The position numbers were made by a program, and so were the translations under genes. Positions 1 to 9,665 of a DNA stretch of 64,000 bases are shown here, piece after piece (the first letter of the stretch is position 1; every line of letters begins with the position of its first letter). The stretch comes from Verrucomicrobiota bacterium (GTDB lineage: Bacteria > Verrucomicrobiota > Verrucomicrobiia > Limisphaerales > JAFGQR01). Where the stretch lies: assembly GCA_016935555.1 (NCBI GenBank), contig JAFGQR010000106.1, positions 57,177-121,176 of the forward strand. The letters are read 5' to 3'. The notes under the pieces were generated by a model that had not been told where the DNA came from, searched no databases, and saw only the letters and a list, made by a program, of their open reading frames with translations.

Positions 1-44
1 GTTCACGGATCGCGAGGGCAGGCCGGTGCGTCCGCCCGCATGGT

Positions 45-845
45 TCAGGCAAGCGCTGGGCTGGGGCGGTCAGGCCAAAGATCAGGGGCCAGGCCAAACG
101 CCCGAAGAAACGCCTCCGCCGGCGCCGTGATCCGGACCGGTTCGCGCCGGAACGGATCAAGATACTCGAGACGAACCGCGCGCAGCCCCAGGGAAAACCG
201 GCCCGGAGCCCGCCCCGGCCGGGGCCGGGATGCCGCCGGCGGACCGTAGAGCTCGTCCCCGACAACCGGGTGTCCGGCCTCGAGCAAGTGCACCCGGATC
301 TGGTGGGTGCGGCCGGTGAGGAGGCGGGCTTCGATCAGGCTGAAGCCGGCGTTGGACCCGACGACCCGAAAGACGGTGGCGGCCGGCTTCCCGCCGTCGG
401 AATCCACCACCATGCGCCCGATCCGCCGCGGGTCCGGCGCAAGGCTGGCCTCACAGGTCCACCTCCACGACCGCGGCTGGCCGCGGACGACGGCCAGGTA
501 GGTTTTGGTCATCCGGCGCGACTCGAACAGCGCGCTCAACGTGTCGAGCGCGCCCTGGCTTTTGGCCCACAGCAGGATGCCTGTGGTCTCGGCATCCAAC
601 CGGTGCACATGACGCAGAAACTTCAGGTTCCGCGATTTCGCCCAGAAATCCCGTGCGGCGATCGAGGAGATGACCGCGGCCTGGAGATTGCGCGGGGTGC
701 GCTGCCACGAGAACGGCACAAGCATCCAGCCGGCGGGCTTGTCGATCGCCAGCGCCGCCCGGTCCTCGTACAAGATCGGGATCCGGGTTTTTGCCCGCGG
801 GGTGCCCAACTCGATGAACGGTGGCCGCGCCATGGGAGCCAGCAT
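45..845 (-). CDS. RluA-family RNA pseudouridine synthase
   Basis: Predicted cytoplasmic enzyme that isomerises uridine to pseudouridine in rRNA or tRNA. The RluA signature HRLDAETTG lies near residues 81-89 with the catalytic Asp at about 84, and the second family motif GRTHQIRVHL is further on, followed by GHPVVGDELYG. At 266 residues it has the catalytic core but no room for an N-terminal S4 domain, as in RluA itself or short RluC/D relatives. The RNA target cannot be told from sequence. A second in-frame Met four codons in (MARPPF) is an equally possible start. It stands alone, pointing out of the window's left edge. Confidence 0.88.
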   Translation of the reverse strand: MLAPMARPPFIELGTPRAKTRIPILYEDRAALAIDKPAGWMLVPFSWQRTPRNLQAAVISSIAARDFWAKSRNLKFLRHVHRLDAETTGILLWAKSQGALDTLSALFESRRMTKTYLAVVRGQPRSWRWTCEASLAPDPRRIGRMVVDSDGGKPAATVFRVVGSNAGFSLIEARLLTGRTHQIRVHLLEAGHPVVGDELYGPPAASRPRPGRAPGRFSLGLRAVRLEYLDPFRREPVRITAPAEAFLRAFGLAPDLWPDRPSPALA

Positions 846-954
846 AGGTCCGTCCCCGGATCGAGTTCAAAACCCAAAGAACGGCCGGGGTGCGCGGCAA
901 GGAGGTGGACAAAGTCGGTGGGGCTTGACATCGCCAGCACCTGAGCCGGCGCGC

Positions 955-1044
955 TTCATCTTGCTCGTGCTCTTCCTCGTGCTCCTGCTCCTCGTCGGCA
1001 CGGCTTTAGCGAGCAAGAGCAAGAGCAAGAGCAGGAGTAAGAGC
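955..1044. repeat. Imperfect inverted repeat of CTCGTG / GAGCAA hexamers
   Basis: The left arm is a run of CTCGTGCTC-type hexamers and the right arm a run of GAGCAAGAGC-type hexamers, roughly complementary across an 18-base centre containing GGCACGGC. One strand is nearly all pyrimidine on the left and purine on the right. It lies just after the promoter-side end of the pseudouridine synthase gene. Function unknown; it resembles a dispersed intergenic repeat rather than a terminator, as no T-run follows. Confidence 0.6.
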
Positions 1045-1273
1045 CTGCGGCGCAGTCAGCACACCCGATTTTGTCAATGGCCATGGGGCGTGCGGGGGCG
1101 CGGGGGCGCGGGGACGGTCATTTTAGGGGTTGTTTTCCGCCCTCATTGTTGCTACGTTTGCTGGATCACTAACCCATGAACCGTTCAGCCTTGTGTCGCC
1201 GTGCGAACCGGCTGTGAGTTGTGTTGTGTCCTCAACCATCGCCGCGATCCCAGTTCCCCGAACCCGCGCATGC

Positions 1274-1294
1274 CGCCGCCCGCCATGGGCGGCG
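1274..1294. repeat. Stem-loop upstream of the CotH gene
   Basis: Perfect 8-bp arms CGCCGCCC / GGGCGGCG around a 5-base loop GCCAT, about 75 bases before the CotH start codon. It could be a leader hairpin or chance in GC-rich DNA. Confidence 0.35.
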
Positions 1295-1367
1295 CAGGAC
1301 GATGGAATCGGGCCTGGCGCGGGCGTCGGGCACGGGTTCTTGGCCCTCTGAATTCCTGGATCCACCT

Positions 1368-4300
1368 ATGAACAAGATTCGTTTTGCGATTGCCATGATG
1401 GTGCTGGCGTTTGTGGCGCAAGCCGCCGCCGCGCCGTTGTTTGAACGCGGAGCCACTTGGCGTTGGCGCCCCGGCAGCACCGAGGCCTCGTCGCCCGTCA
1501 ACGCCTGGCGCACCAACGGCTTCAACGACGCCGAGTTCGTGTCGGCACCGGCGCCGTTCTGGTATGGCGACGCGCTTGCGGGCGGAACCCAGATCACCGG
1601 CATGTCGGGGGTTTACGGGTGCATCTTTCTCCGGCTGCCGTTTGTGGTCACCAACGTGAACGAGATCGCCGCGCTCCGGATGGGGGCGCTCGTGGACGAC
1701 GGGTTCATCGCATGGATCAACGGCACCGAAGTCCTGCGGGTCAACAGCACCAACCCGCCCGGCACCGCCGTCAGCATCTCCGATTTCCTCGTCAACGCCG
1801 CCGAGCCGGTTGCGTTCACCAGCTACAGCCTGCCGGCGCCGCCGACCTACCTGGTTGACGGCACCAACATGATGGCCGTGCAAGTCTTCCAAAGCAGCCT
1901 GGGCAGCAGCGACCTCGGCTTCGACGCGTCGCTGGATTCCATCCTCGTCGAAACCAACCCACCCGTCATTGTCAGCGTCACCCCGGAGCCCTACAGCACC
2001 GTGAACCGGCTGACGGAACTCACGGTGACGTTCAGTGAGCCAGTCACGGGCGTGGACGCCTATGATTTGCTTTTGAACGGCGCGCGGGCCTCGGGCATGA
2101 CGCCCCTGAGCAGCACGACCTACCAGTTTTGGTTTCCGCAACCCGCGTATGGGACGGTGACAATCACCTGGGACGCGGCCCACGGGATTGCCGACGAGGC
2201 GCTGCCGCCCAATCCGTTCGATCGCGAGGACGATCTTGGGAACTGGTACTACACGCTCGTGGACAACACCCCGCCCGTCCTGGCCAGCGCGTCGCCCGCC
2301 GCCGGCGCGACGGTGCGATGGCTCACGAACATCAGCGTCCTGTTCAGCGAGGCCGTGACCGGCGTGGATGCCGCCGACTTGTTGATCAACGGCAACGCCG
2401 CCACCGGCATGGTGGAACGCGCCGCCGACACTTATATGTTCAGCTTCCCGCAGCCCCCCACGGGCCAGGTCCAAGTCGCGTGGATCGCCAGCCACGGCAT
2501 CACCGACCAGTCCGCCGCAGCCAACCCCTTTGGAGGCGGCGCCTGGGAATACACGCTGGACCCCAACGCGGCCACCTCGCAGCCCTACATCAGCGAGTTC
2601 ATGGCCTGGAACGTCAGCGCCGTCATGGACGAGGACGGCGATTACTCGGACTGGATCGAAATCCACAACCCCACCGCCGCCGCGGTCGACCTCGACAACT
2701 GGTATCTGACCGACAACCTCGACAACCTCACCAAGTGGCGTTTCCCGGCCACCAACCTTGTCAGCGGCGGCTACCTGCTGGTCTGGGCTTCGGAAAAGAA
2801 CCGGCGCGTGCCCGGCGCGCCGCTGCACACCAGCTTCAAACTCTCGGCGGGAGGCGAGGACCTCGCGCTGGTGCGGGGCGACACCGGCACCATCGTCAGC
2901 CACTTCAAGCTGTATCCGCCGCAGGCCGTAAATGTGTCCTACGGCGTGGGATCACTCACGACCAATGAAACGGTCATCGCCACCAACGCCCCGGCGCGGG
3001 TGCGCGTGCCGCTCAACGCGAACGACGGCCTCGCTTGGACGCAGCTCGGCTACGATGACAGCACATGGACGCCGGGCACCAACGGCGTCGGCTACGGCAA
3101 CCCAAATGCCACGTCGGCCGATTACGGCGCGGTCGTGGCGCCGACGCAGCCGGTCGGTTTCTGGCGGTTCAGCGAGACGAGCGGCACCACGGCGGCCAAT
3201 GCCGGCAGCGGCGCCGGCCTGAACGGCCTTTACTCGGGCGCGACGCTCGGAAGCGCCGGGCCACGCCCGCCGGCCTTTGCCGGGTTTGAGGAAAACAACA
3301 CGGCGCCCACCTTCAACGGCAGCAGCAGCTATGTGAGCGTGAACAACAGCCTGCTCAACGGGGTCGGCGCGTTCACCATCGCCGGCTGGGTCAAGTGCGC
3401 CACCACGTCGTTTTCTCGAACCGGGTTGTTCGGGCAAAACGATTGTGTCGAGTTCGGTTTCATCAGCGCCGGAACATTGCAATGCTGGACGCCCAGCGGC
3501 GGTTCGTTGAATGTGACCTATACGCCCACGGTGGGCACCTGGTTCCATGTGGCCGCCGTCGGCAACGGCAGCACCATCCGCATCTTCATCAACGGCGTGC
3601 AGGCGGGCAGCGGCGACACCGCCACCACCAGCTACGGCTCTTCCAGTTCCCACTTCAACATCGGGGGCGGCGGCATCTACGACGCCGCCGGCAACTTCTT
3701 CAACGGCCAGATCGACGAGGTCGTGGCCTACCACCGCGCGCTGAACGATGCCGAAATCGCCTCCCTCTACCAGGGAGCGCTCCAACCAGCAGTCGTGGCC
3801 GTCACGCCCTACGTCAAGACGGACATCGCGTCCGCGATGTCGAACATCAACGCCAGCGCCTACGTGCGTCTGCCCTTTACGATCGAGGATCCGACGCGGG
3901 TGGCGGCGCTGACGCTGAAGATGCGGTATGACGACGGGTTCGTGGCGTTTCTCAACGGCAGCGAGGCCGCCCGCGCCAACGCGCCGGCGACGCTGGCCTA
4001 CGACTCGGCCGCCACCGCCGACCACTCGCCCGGCGTGGTGCAGGACATCCGCCTGGGCGCGCTGACGCTGCAGGCGGGCGCCAACCTGCTGGCAATCCAG
4101 GGCTTGAACCGCGCCGCCGGCAACGAGGATTTCCTGGTCCAGGCCGAACTGGTGGTCACCTACGTCGCCGCCGCCAGCTCCAATCCCCTCTACTTCTCAC
4201 CCGCCACACCCGGCATGGAAAACATCGGCGGCGTCATCTACCCCGGCCCGTCCATCCTGAACCCCACGCACACCCCCAACACGCCCCTGGACGACCAGGA

Positions 4301-7300
4301 CCTCGTGGTGACGGCCCAGGTGGTGCCCACGTTCAATGCCGTCGGCAGCGTCGTCATGCGCTACCGCACCATGTTCAACCCGGAAATCGAAGTGGCCATG
4401 GCCGACGACGGCGCGCACGGCGACGGCGCGGCGGGGGACGGCTGGTATGGAGCCACCATTCCGGCGAGCGCAGGCACGAACGGCCAAATGATCCGCTGGT
4501 TCATCCGCGCCACCGACGCGCTTGGCAACGGGTCGCGCTGGCCGCTGTTCAACGGCGCCGACTCCACCGAATACCTTGGCACCGTCGTCAACCCGGACTA
4601 CGTCACCAGCAAGCTGCCCATCATCCACCTGTTCGCGCCCGCCACCATCCTCCAACCAGGACCCGGAGCCACCTCGCAGACCGGCGCCGACTCGCAGGCC
4701 GGCTCCCGCGGGGTGTCGCTCTATTACGACGGGGAGTTTTACGACAACATCCAGGTGCAGCTGCGCGGCAACACCACCGCCGGCTACGCCAAGAAATCCC
4801 ACCGCTTCGAGTTCAACCGCGACCACCTCTTCCGCCACGCCGGCGCCGGCTTCGGAAAGCCCGACCGCCCCGCCCCGCGCATCAGCAAAACCTCCTTTGT
4901 CGCCGATTATCCGGACCCGACCTACATGCGGCAGGGGCTGACGTTCTGGCTGTGCGACCTGATCGGGTCGCCCGGCAGTTTCTACTACCCGGTCCGGCTC
5001 CAACTCAACGGCAAGTTCTACCAGCTCGCCAACCACAACGACGTCCAGGTCGCCGACCTCCTCGAACGCATCGGGTTCGATCCCAACGGCGCCCTCTACA
5101 ACGCGGCCGGCACCGTCCAGCCCAGCCGCCAGAGCACCGGCGGCTTCGAAAAGAAGACCCGCAAATGGGACAACGACAACGATTACGCGGCGCTGGCCGC
5201 CAGCCTCTATGAAACCAACTCGGTGGGCACCCGTGGCACGAATTTCTTCGAGCAATTCGACGTGCCCAACGCCATCAACTACCTCGTCGCCGCCCGCTGG
5301 GCGCACGAGAACGACGACGTCTGGGCCAACATGAGCCTCTACCACGACAACGACGGCGACAACCTCTGGCGCATCATCGCGTTCGACGTCAACCTCTCCT
5401 GGGGCGCCATCTTTTACGAAGGCAGCACCACTTCGGTCATCGAAGGCGTGCAGGCCACCAACGATATCCACAAAGCCCACCCCTTATACGGCTCCTCCCA
5501 GACCCTGGCGCTAAGCGGCCCCGGCGCCCCCAACAACTTCAACCGCGTCTACGACACCGTGTTCCAATACGCCCCCCTGCGCGAGATGTTCCTGCGGCGG
5601 ATGCGCACCATGATGGACACCTGCGTCAAGCCGCCCGGCACGCCCCTCGAGGAGCTGCCCATGGAACAGAAGGTCCTCGAGTGGCGCGACCTGATCGCCG
5701 AAGAAGCCGAGCTGGACCGCAACTACTGGGGCTGGCCGGGCAAGGGTGGCCAGTGCAACTTCGATCCCGGCATCCGCATGACCAATGGCGTCACCGCCAT
5801 GATCAACGAGTTCATCGTCAAACGCCGCCACCATTTCCACGTCAAACACTGCGTCACCAACACCGCGCTGCCCGTCGGCATCAGCAAAGCCCAAAACGCC
5901 GGCATCCCCCTCAGCCAGTCCGATACCCTCCTCATCGATATCACCGCGGTCGAATTCAACCCGGCCTCGGGCAACCAGGATCAGGAATACATCGTTCTGG
6001 TCAACCACAGCGCCGAAGCCGCCGACCTCTCCGGCTGGACCCTTTCGGGCGGCGTCGACTTCACCTTCGCCCCAGGCACCGTCATCCCCGCCGGCGACAC
6101 CCTCTACGTCTCGCCCAACGTCCGCCAGTTCCGCGCCCGCACCACGGACCCCCGCGGCGGCCAGGGCCTGTTCGTCGTCGGCCCCTACCGCGGCCAGCTG
6201 TCGGCCCGGGGCGAGACGATCCTGCTCGCCGACCGCCAGGGACGGCCCGTCGCGAGCCGAACCTATGCGGGCGAGCCCAGCCTGGCCCAGCAATACCTGC
6301 GCGTGACGGAAATCATGTATAACCCGGGTGACACGCAGCAGGACTTCGAATACCTTAAACTCAAGAACGTCGGCCCCGTCGCGCTCGACCTCGCCGGCAT
6401 TCACTTCACCAACGGCATCTACTTCGGGTTCACCGGCAGCGCCGTCACCAGCCTCGCCCCGGGCCAGACGGTCCTCATCGTCGCCAGCACAAACGCGTTC
6501 GCGTCCCGCTACGGCGCCGGATTCGCCATTGCCGGCGAATACGACGGTTTCCTCGAAAACGGCGGCGAACGGCTGCGGCTGCTTGACGCCATGAACGAGG
6601 AGATCCTGGACTTCGAGTATGACGACGGCTGGTATCCGCTCACGGACGGCCTGGGGTTCTCGCTGATCGCGGTCGACGAGCTGGCCGAGCCGGACGCGTG
6701 GGGACGCAAGTCGCAATGGCGCGCGAGCGGCTACCTGGGGTCGCCGGGCGAGGCTTCGCCGAGTGTTCCGGTGCTGGCGCCGATCGTCATCAACGAGGCG
6801 TTGACGCACACCGATCCGCCAACGCTCGACACGATCGAGCTGTACAATCCGACCGCGACGAACGTGGACCTGGGCGGCTGGTTCCTGACCGACGACCCCA
6901 ACACGCCCTGGAAATACCGCATCGCCGAGGGCACCGTGATCCCGGCGGGGGGCTACCTCTGCTTCGACGAATCGCAGTTCAACGCCGCCAGCCCCGCGCC
7001 GGGCGTCCTCCAGCCCTTCGCGCTGGATGCGGACGGCGACGAGGTGTATCTGCTGTCCGGCGACGCAACCACCAACCTCACCGGCTACATGCAGGGATTC
7101 GACTTCGGCGCGGCGCCCAGCGGCGTCACCTTCGGACGGCACGTCACCAGCGTCGGCGAGGACCATTTCGTGGCGCAATCGGCGCCGACCCTGACCCGCG
7201 TCAATGCCGGACCGCTTGTGGGGCCGATTGTCATCAGCGAAATCATGTACCACCCGCCCGACGTGTTCGTGGACGGCGACTGGCAGGACAATAACGCGGA

Positions 7301-9515
7301 CGAATACGTCGAACTCCACAACATTTCCGCGGAGAGCGCGCCCTTGTACGATCCGGATCATTCCACCAACACGTGGCGCCTGCGCGACGCCGTCGCCTTC
7401 ACCTTCCCCACCCACCAGAGCCTGCCGCCAGGCGGCTACGCCCTGGTCGTCGGCTTCGACCCGTCCCAGGACGCCGAGGTCGAGGCGTTCCGCTTGCGCA
7501 ACGGCGTCCCCGCCGGAGTGCCGGTTTACGGCCCGTGGGACGGCGAGCTCAACAACGCCTCCGACCGCGTCGAACTGGTCAAGCCGGATGTGCCCGACGC
7601 CGCCGACGGCGACGTGCCGTGGGTGCTGGTGGAGCGGATCAAGTACGCCGACCAAGCGCCCTGGCCCGGGGCCGCAGACGGGCTGGGCTACGCGTTGCAG
7701 CGGCGCGCGCTGGGCGAATACGGGAATGACCCCGCCCACTGGGGAGCGGCGACGCCGACGCCCGGAACCGCGGCCGGCACAGGCGCGATCCCTGTCATCA
7801 CCGTCCACCCCGCCGATCAGACAGTGGTGGAACTCCAGCCGGTGTCGTTCCTTGTGGAGGTGGAAGGCGCCGGGCCGTTCACCTACGCGTGGCGTTGCAA
7901 CGGCCGGCTGATCGACGGCGCCACCAACGCCACCCTGCTGATTCCAAGCGCCCGCGCCAGCCACGTGGGCACCTACTCGGTCCTGGTGTCCAGTGCGGGC
8001 TGGGTGGCCATGAGCAGCAACGCCGTGCTCCGCGTCCAGACCGTGCCCGTGATCACGGTTCAGCCTGAAGGCAAACTCGTGAATGCAGGTTCGAACGTGA
8101 CCTTCTCCGTCAGCGCCGTCGGCACCGGACCGCTGACGTACCAGTGGCGGCGCTACGCAGTGGACATCCCCTGGGGCACGAACGCCTCCATCACCATCAC
8201 CAACGCCCGCTTCGACATCAACGACGGCTACTATGCGGTCCTCGTCAGCGACACCATCGGCTCGCGCGAGAGCGACCCGGCGCGGCTGACCGTCAAACAG
8301 CGCCCGGGCATCCTGGTGCCGCTGGCCATCAGCCCGGGCACCAACCTGCTCGAAGGCCGCAGTTACACCATGTCCATCACCGCCACCGGCAATCCGCCCA
8401 TGGGCTTCCGGTTCCGATTGAGCAGCGGGCCCACCCCGAACCAGTACTTCGCGATCATCGTGTGCGATTCGAACGTGAACACCGCCGTGCTGGCGGTGGA
8501 CAACCTCAAGTCGAACCTGCACACGGGGGTGTACGACGTCGGCATCACCAACGCCGGCGGCAGCCTGCTCAGCACAAAGCTGTCCGTCGTCGTGTCCAAC
8601 GCCCCGCCGTTCTTCGCCCTTCAGCCGGCCGATCAAACGATCGCGGCCGGCGGCACCGCCACGCTGGTTTCCGAAGCCCGCGGCACCGATCCCATCGGGT
8701 ATCAGTGGTTCTTTAACACCACGCCGATTCCGGGTGCGACCAACGCGAGCCTGGTGCTGGCGGACGTCGAGGCGGCGAACCAGGGCGCCTATGTTGCCGT
8801 CGCGAGCAATTACCTGGGCAGCGCCACCAGCTCGGTGGCGCAATTGACCGTCGAAGCCGCACCCGCCGGTCCTCAGATCGTTCTGCAACCCACCAACCAG
8901 ATCGTCACCCCGTGCATGCCCGCGGTGTTCGTCGTCGATGCCACCAGCCCGTCGCCGCTGGGCTACCAGTGGTTTTTCAATGGCACCAACGCGCTGGCCG
9001 GCGCCACCAACGCCACCTACGCCATCGCCAAACCCCTCCCCGCCCACCAGGGCGACTACACCGTCGTCGTCACCAACACCGGCGGCGCCGCCACCAGCGA
9101 CGTGGCCACCCTTGTGGTTCAGTTGGGCGACTGCGACACCGACGGCATGCCGGACGCCTGGGAACTGCAATACGGTCTCGATCCCACCGACCCGGCCGAC
9201 GCCGACCTGGACCCCGACCGCGACGGCCGCAGCAATGTCCAGGAAGCCATCAGCGGCACGGATCCGAACAGCGCGCTCAGCGTGCTGAAGGTGAGCCTGG
9301 CCAACGGCGGCAGCGGCGCGGCGGTGATCCGGTTCATGGCGATGCCGGGCATTGGGTATTCGGTGCTGCACCGGAACAACCCGGCGTCGGGCGCGTGGCT
9401 GGTGCTGACGAACCTCGAACCGCTGGCCGTCACCAACCTCATCCAGGTGGTTGATCCGGATGCCGGCGCCGCCGGAAGCCGGTTCTACCGGCTGGTGACG
9501 CCGATGCAGCGCTGA
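1368..9515 (+). CDS. Giant secreted CotH-kinase / lamin-tail / LamG / Ig-like protein
   Basis: A 2715-residue exported protein. I start it at ATG 1368, not the track's 1221, because MNKIRFAIAMMVLAFVAQAAAA is a clean signal peptide. Order by approximate residue: N-terminal beta region; two SbsA-type Ig-like repeats (200-400, each with a TFSEPVTGVDA-like motif); a lamin-tail domain (405-520, SDWIEIHNPTAAAVDLDNWYL); a LamG/concanavalin-like domain (590-805); a CotH-type kinase-fold domain (1075-1500); four more lamin-tail units (1520-2120); five Ig-like repeats (2140-2585); a Ca-binding DTDGMPDAWELQYGLDP segment; and a beta tail ending in FYRLVTP. CotH proteins can phosphorylate secreted proteins, but activity here is unproven. 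Likely surface or matrix protein. No PEP-CTERM or other sorting tail is seen. Confidence 0.85.
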   Translation: MNKIRFAIAMMVLAFVAQAAAAPLFERGATWRWRPGSTEASSPVNAWRTNGFNDAEFVSAPAPFWYGDALAGGTQITGMSGVYGCIFLRLPFVVTNVNEIAALRMGALVDDGFIAWINGTEVLRVNSTNPPGTAVSISDFLVNAAEPVAFTSYSLPAPPTYLVDGTNMMAVQVFQSSLGSSDLGFDASLDSILVETNPPVIVSVTPEPYSTVNRLTELTVTFSEPVTGVDAYDLLLNGARASGMTPLSSTTYQFWFPQPAYGTVTITWDAAHGIADEALPPNPFDREDDLGNWYYTLVDNTPPVLASASPAAGATVRWLTNISVLFSEAVTGVDAADLLINGNAATGMVERAADTYMFSFPQPPTGQVQVAWIASHGITDQSAAANPFGGGAWEYTLDPNAATSQPYISEFMAWNVSAVMDEDGDYSDWIEIHNPTAAAVDLDNWYLTDNLDNLTKWRFPATNLVSGGYLLVWASEKNRRVPGAPLHTSFKLSAGGEDLALVRGDTGTIVSHFKLYPPQAVNVSYGVGSLTTNETVIATNAPARVRVPLNANDGLAWTQLGYDDSTWTPGTNGVGYGNPNATSADYGAVVAPTQPVGFWRFSETSGTTAANAGSGAGLNGLYSGATLGSAGPRPPAFAGFEENNTAPTFNGSSSYVSVNNSLLNGVGAFTIAGWVKCATTSFSRTGLFGQNDCVEFGFISAGTLQCWTPSGGSLNVTYTPTVGTWFHVAAVGNGSTIRIFINGVQAGSGDTATTSYGSSSSHFNIGGGGIYDAAGNFFNGQIDEVVAYHRALNDAEIASLYQGALQPAVVAVTPYVKTDIASAMSNINASAYVRLPFTIEDPTRVAALTLKMRYDDGFVAFLNGSEAARANAPATLAYDSAATADHSPGVVQDIRLGALTLQAGANLLAIQGLNRAAGNEDFLVQAELVVTYVAAASSNPLYFSPATPGMENIGGVIYPGPSILNPTHTPNTPLDDQDLVVTAQVVPTFNAVGSVVMRYRTMFNPEIEVAMADDGAHGDGAAGDGWYGATIPASAGTNGQMIRWFIRATDALGNGSRWPLFNGADSTEYLGTVVNPDYVTSKLPIIHLFAPATILQPGPGATSQTGADSQAGSRGVSLYYDGEFYDNIQVQLRGNTTAGYAKKSHRFEFNRDHLFRHAGAGFGKPDRPAPRISKTSFVADYPDPTYMRQGLTFWLCDLIGSPGSFYYPVRLQLNGKFYQLANHNDVQVADLLERIGFDPNGALYNAAGTVQPSRQSTGGFEKKTRKWDNDNDYAALAASLYETNSVGTRGTNFFEQFDVPNAINYLVAARWAHENDDVWANMSLYHDNDGDNLWRIIAFDVNLSWGAIFYEGSTTSVIEGVQATNDIHKAHPLYGSSQTLALSGPGAPNNFNRVYDTVFQYAPLREMFLRRMRTMMDTCVKPPGTPLEELPMEQKVLEWRDLIAEEAELDRNYWGWPGKGGQCNFDPGIRMTNGVTAMINEFIVKRRHHFHVKHCVTNTALPVGISKAQNAGIPLSQSDTLLIDITAVEFNPASGNQDQEYIVLVNHSAEAADLSGWTLSGGVDFTFAPGTVIPAGDTLYVSPNVRQFRARTTDPRGGQGLFVVGPYRGQLSARGETILLADRQGRPVASRTYAGEPSLAQQYLRVTEIMYNPGDTQQDFEYLKLKNVGPVALDLAGIHFTNGIYFGFTGSAVTSLAPGQTVLIVASTNAFASRYGAGFAIAGEYDGFLENGGERLRLLDAMNEEILDFEYDDGWYPLTDGLGFSLIAVDELAEPDAWGRKSQWRASGYLGSPGEASPSVPVLAPIVINEALTHTDPPTLDTIELYNPTATNVDLGGWFLTDDPNTPWKYRIAEGTVIPAGGYLCFDESQFNAASPAPGVLQPFALDADGDEVYLLSGDATTNLTGYMQGFDFGAAPSGVTFGRHVTSVGEDHFVAQSAPTLTRVNAGPLVGPIVISEIMYHPPDVFVDGDWQDNNADEYVELHNISAESAPLYDPDHSTNTWRLRDAVAFTFPTHQSLPPGGYALVVGFDPSQDAEVEAFRLRNGVPAGVPVYGPWDGELNNASDRVELVKPDVPDAADGDVPWVLVERIKYADQAPWPGAADGLGYALQRRALGEYGNDPAHWGAATPTPGTAAGTGAIPVITVHPADQTVVELQPVSFLVEVEGAGPFTYAWRCNGRLIDGATNATLLIPSARASHVGTYSVLVSSAGWVAMSSNAVLRVQTVPVITVQPEGKLVNAGSNVTFSVSAVGTGPLTYQWRRYAVDIPWGTNASITITNARFDINDGYYAVLVSDTIGSRESDPARLTVKQRPGILVPLAISPGTNLLEGRSYTMSITATGNPPMGFRFRLSSGPTPNQYFAIIVCDSNVNTAVLAVDNLKSNLHTGVYDVGITNAGGSLLSTKLSVVVSNAPPFFALQPADQTIAAGGTATLVSEARGTDPIGYQWFFNTTPIPGATNASLVLADVEAANQGAYVAVASNYLGSATSSVAQLTVEAAPAGPQIVLQPTNQIVTPCMPAVFVVDATSPSPLGYQWFFNGTNALAGATNATYAIAKPLPAHQGDYTVVVTNTGGAATSDVATLVVQLGDCDTDGMPDAWELQYGLDPTDPADADLDPDRDGRSNVQEAISGTDPNSALSVLKVSLANGGSGAAVIRFMAMPGIGYSVLHRNNPASGAWLVLTNLEPLAVTNLIQVVDPDAGAAGSRFYRLVTPMQR

Positions 9516-9600
9516 CAGACGGCGCCGTCATACGCCCGGGCCGCCATGCCGCTGCCATGCGGCCGCGTGGTTCTCTGCCATGGCGAGACGTTCGACGTTT

Positions 9601-9631
9601 GGGGTCAGGTCTCAACATTCAACATTTGCCT
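9601..9631 (+). repeat. Left terminal inverted repeat of the Y1 element
   Basis: 31 bases, exact reverse complement of 10692-10722. It lies 34 bases before the transposase start codon, so it probably also carries or overlaps the transposase promoter. Confidence 0.9.
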
Positions 9632-9665
9632 TGATGCATGGTGCGACATGGGGCATGCTTTTCGC

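Larger units (their letters stand above)
846..1367. other. Intergenic region between divergent genes
   Basis: About 520 bases separate the pseudouridine synthase from the giant CotH protein. No convincing gene is seen. The stretch holds a purine/pyrimidine-biased imperfect inverted repeat (955-1044), a G-rich run (GGGGGCGCGGGGGCGCGGGG near 1095) and a small stem-loop (1274-1294). The CotH promoter should lie here, but I could not pick a credible -35/-10 pair. Confidence 0.6.

Noticed and set aside
1185-2903. 572-residue minus ORF opposite the CotH N-terminus
   Set aside because: Antisense shadow; the plus frame has signal peptide and Ig/LTD motifs.
5511-9371. 1286-residue ORF on the minus strand opposite the CotH gene
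   Set aside because: Low-complexity Val/Gly/Ala/Asp-rich shadow of GC-rich coding DNA; no domain, and the plus strand encodes a clear multidomain protein.
9517-9528. 12-bp palindrome GACGGCGCCGTC after the CotH stop as a terminator
   Set aside because: No loop and no T-tract; probably chance in GC-rich DNA.
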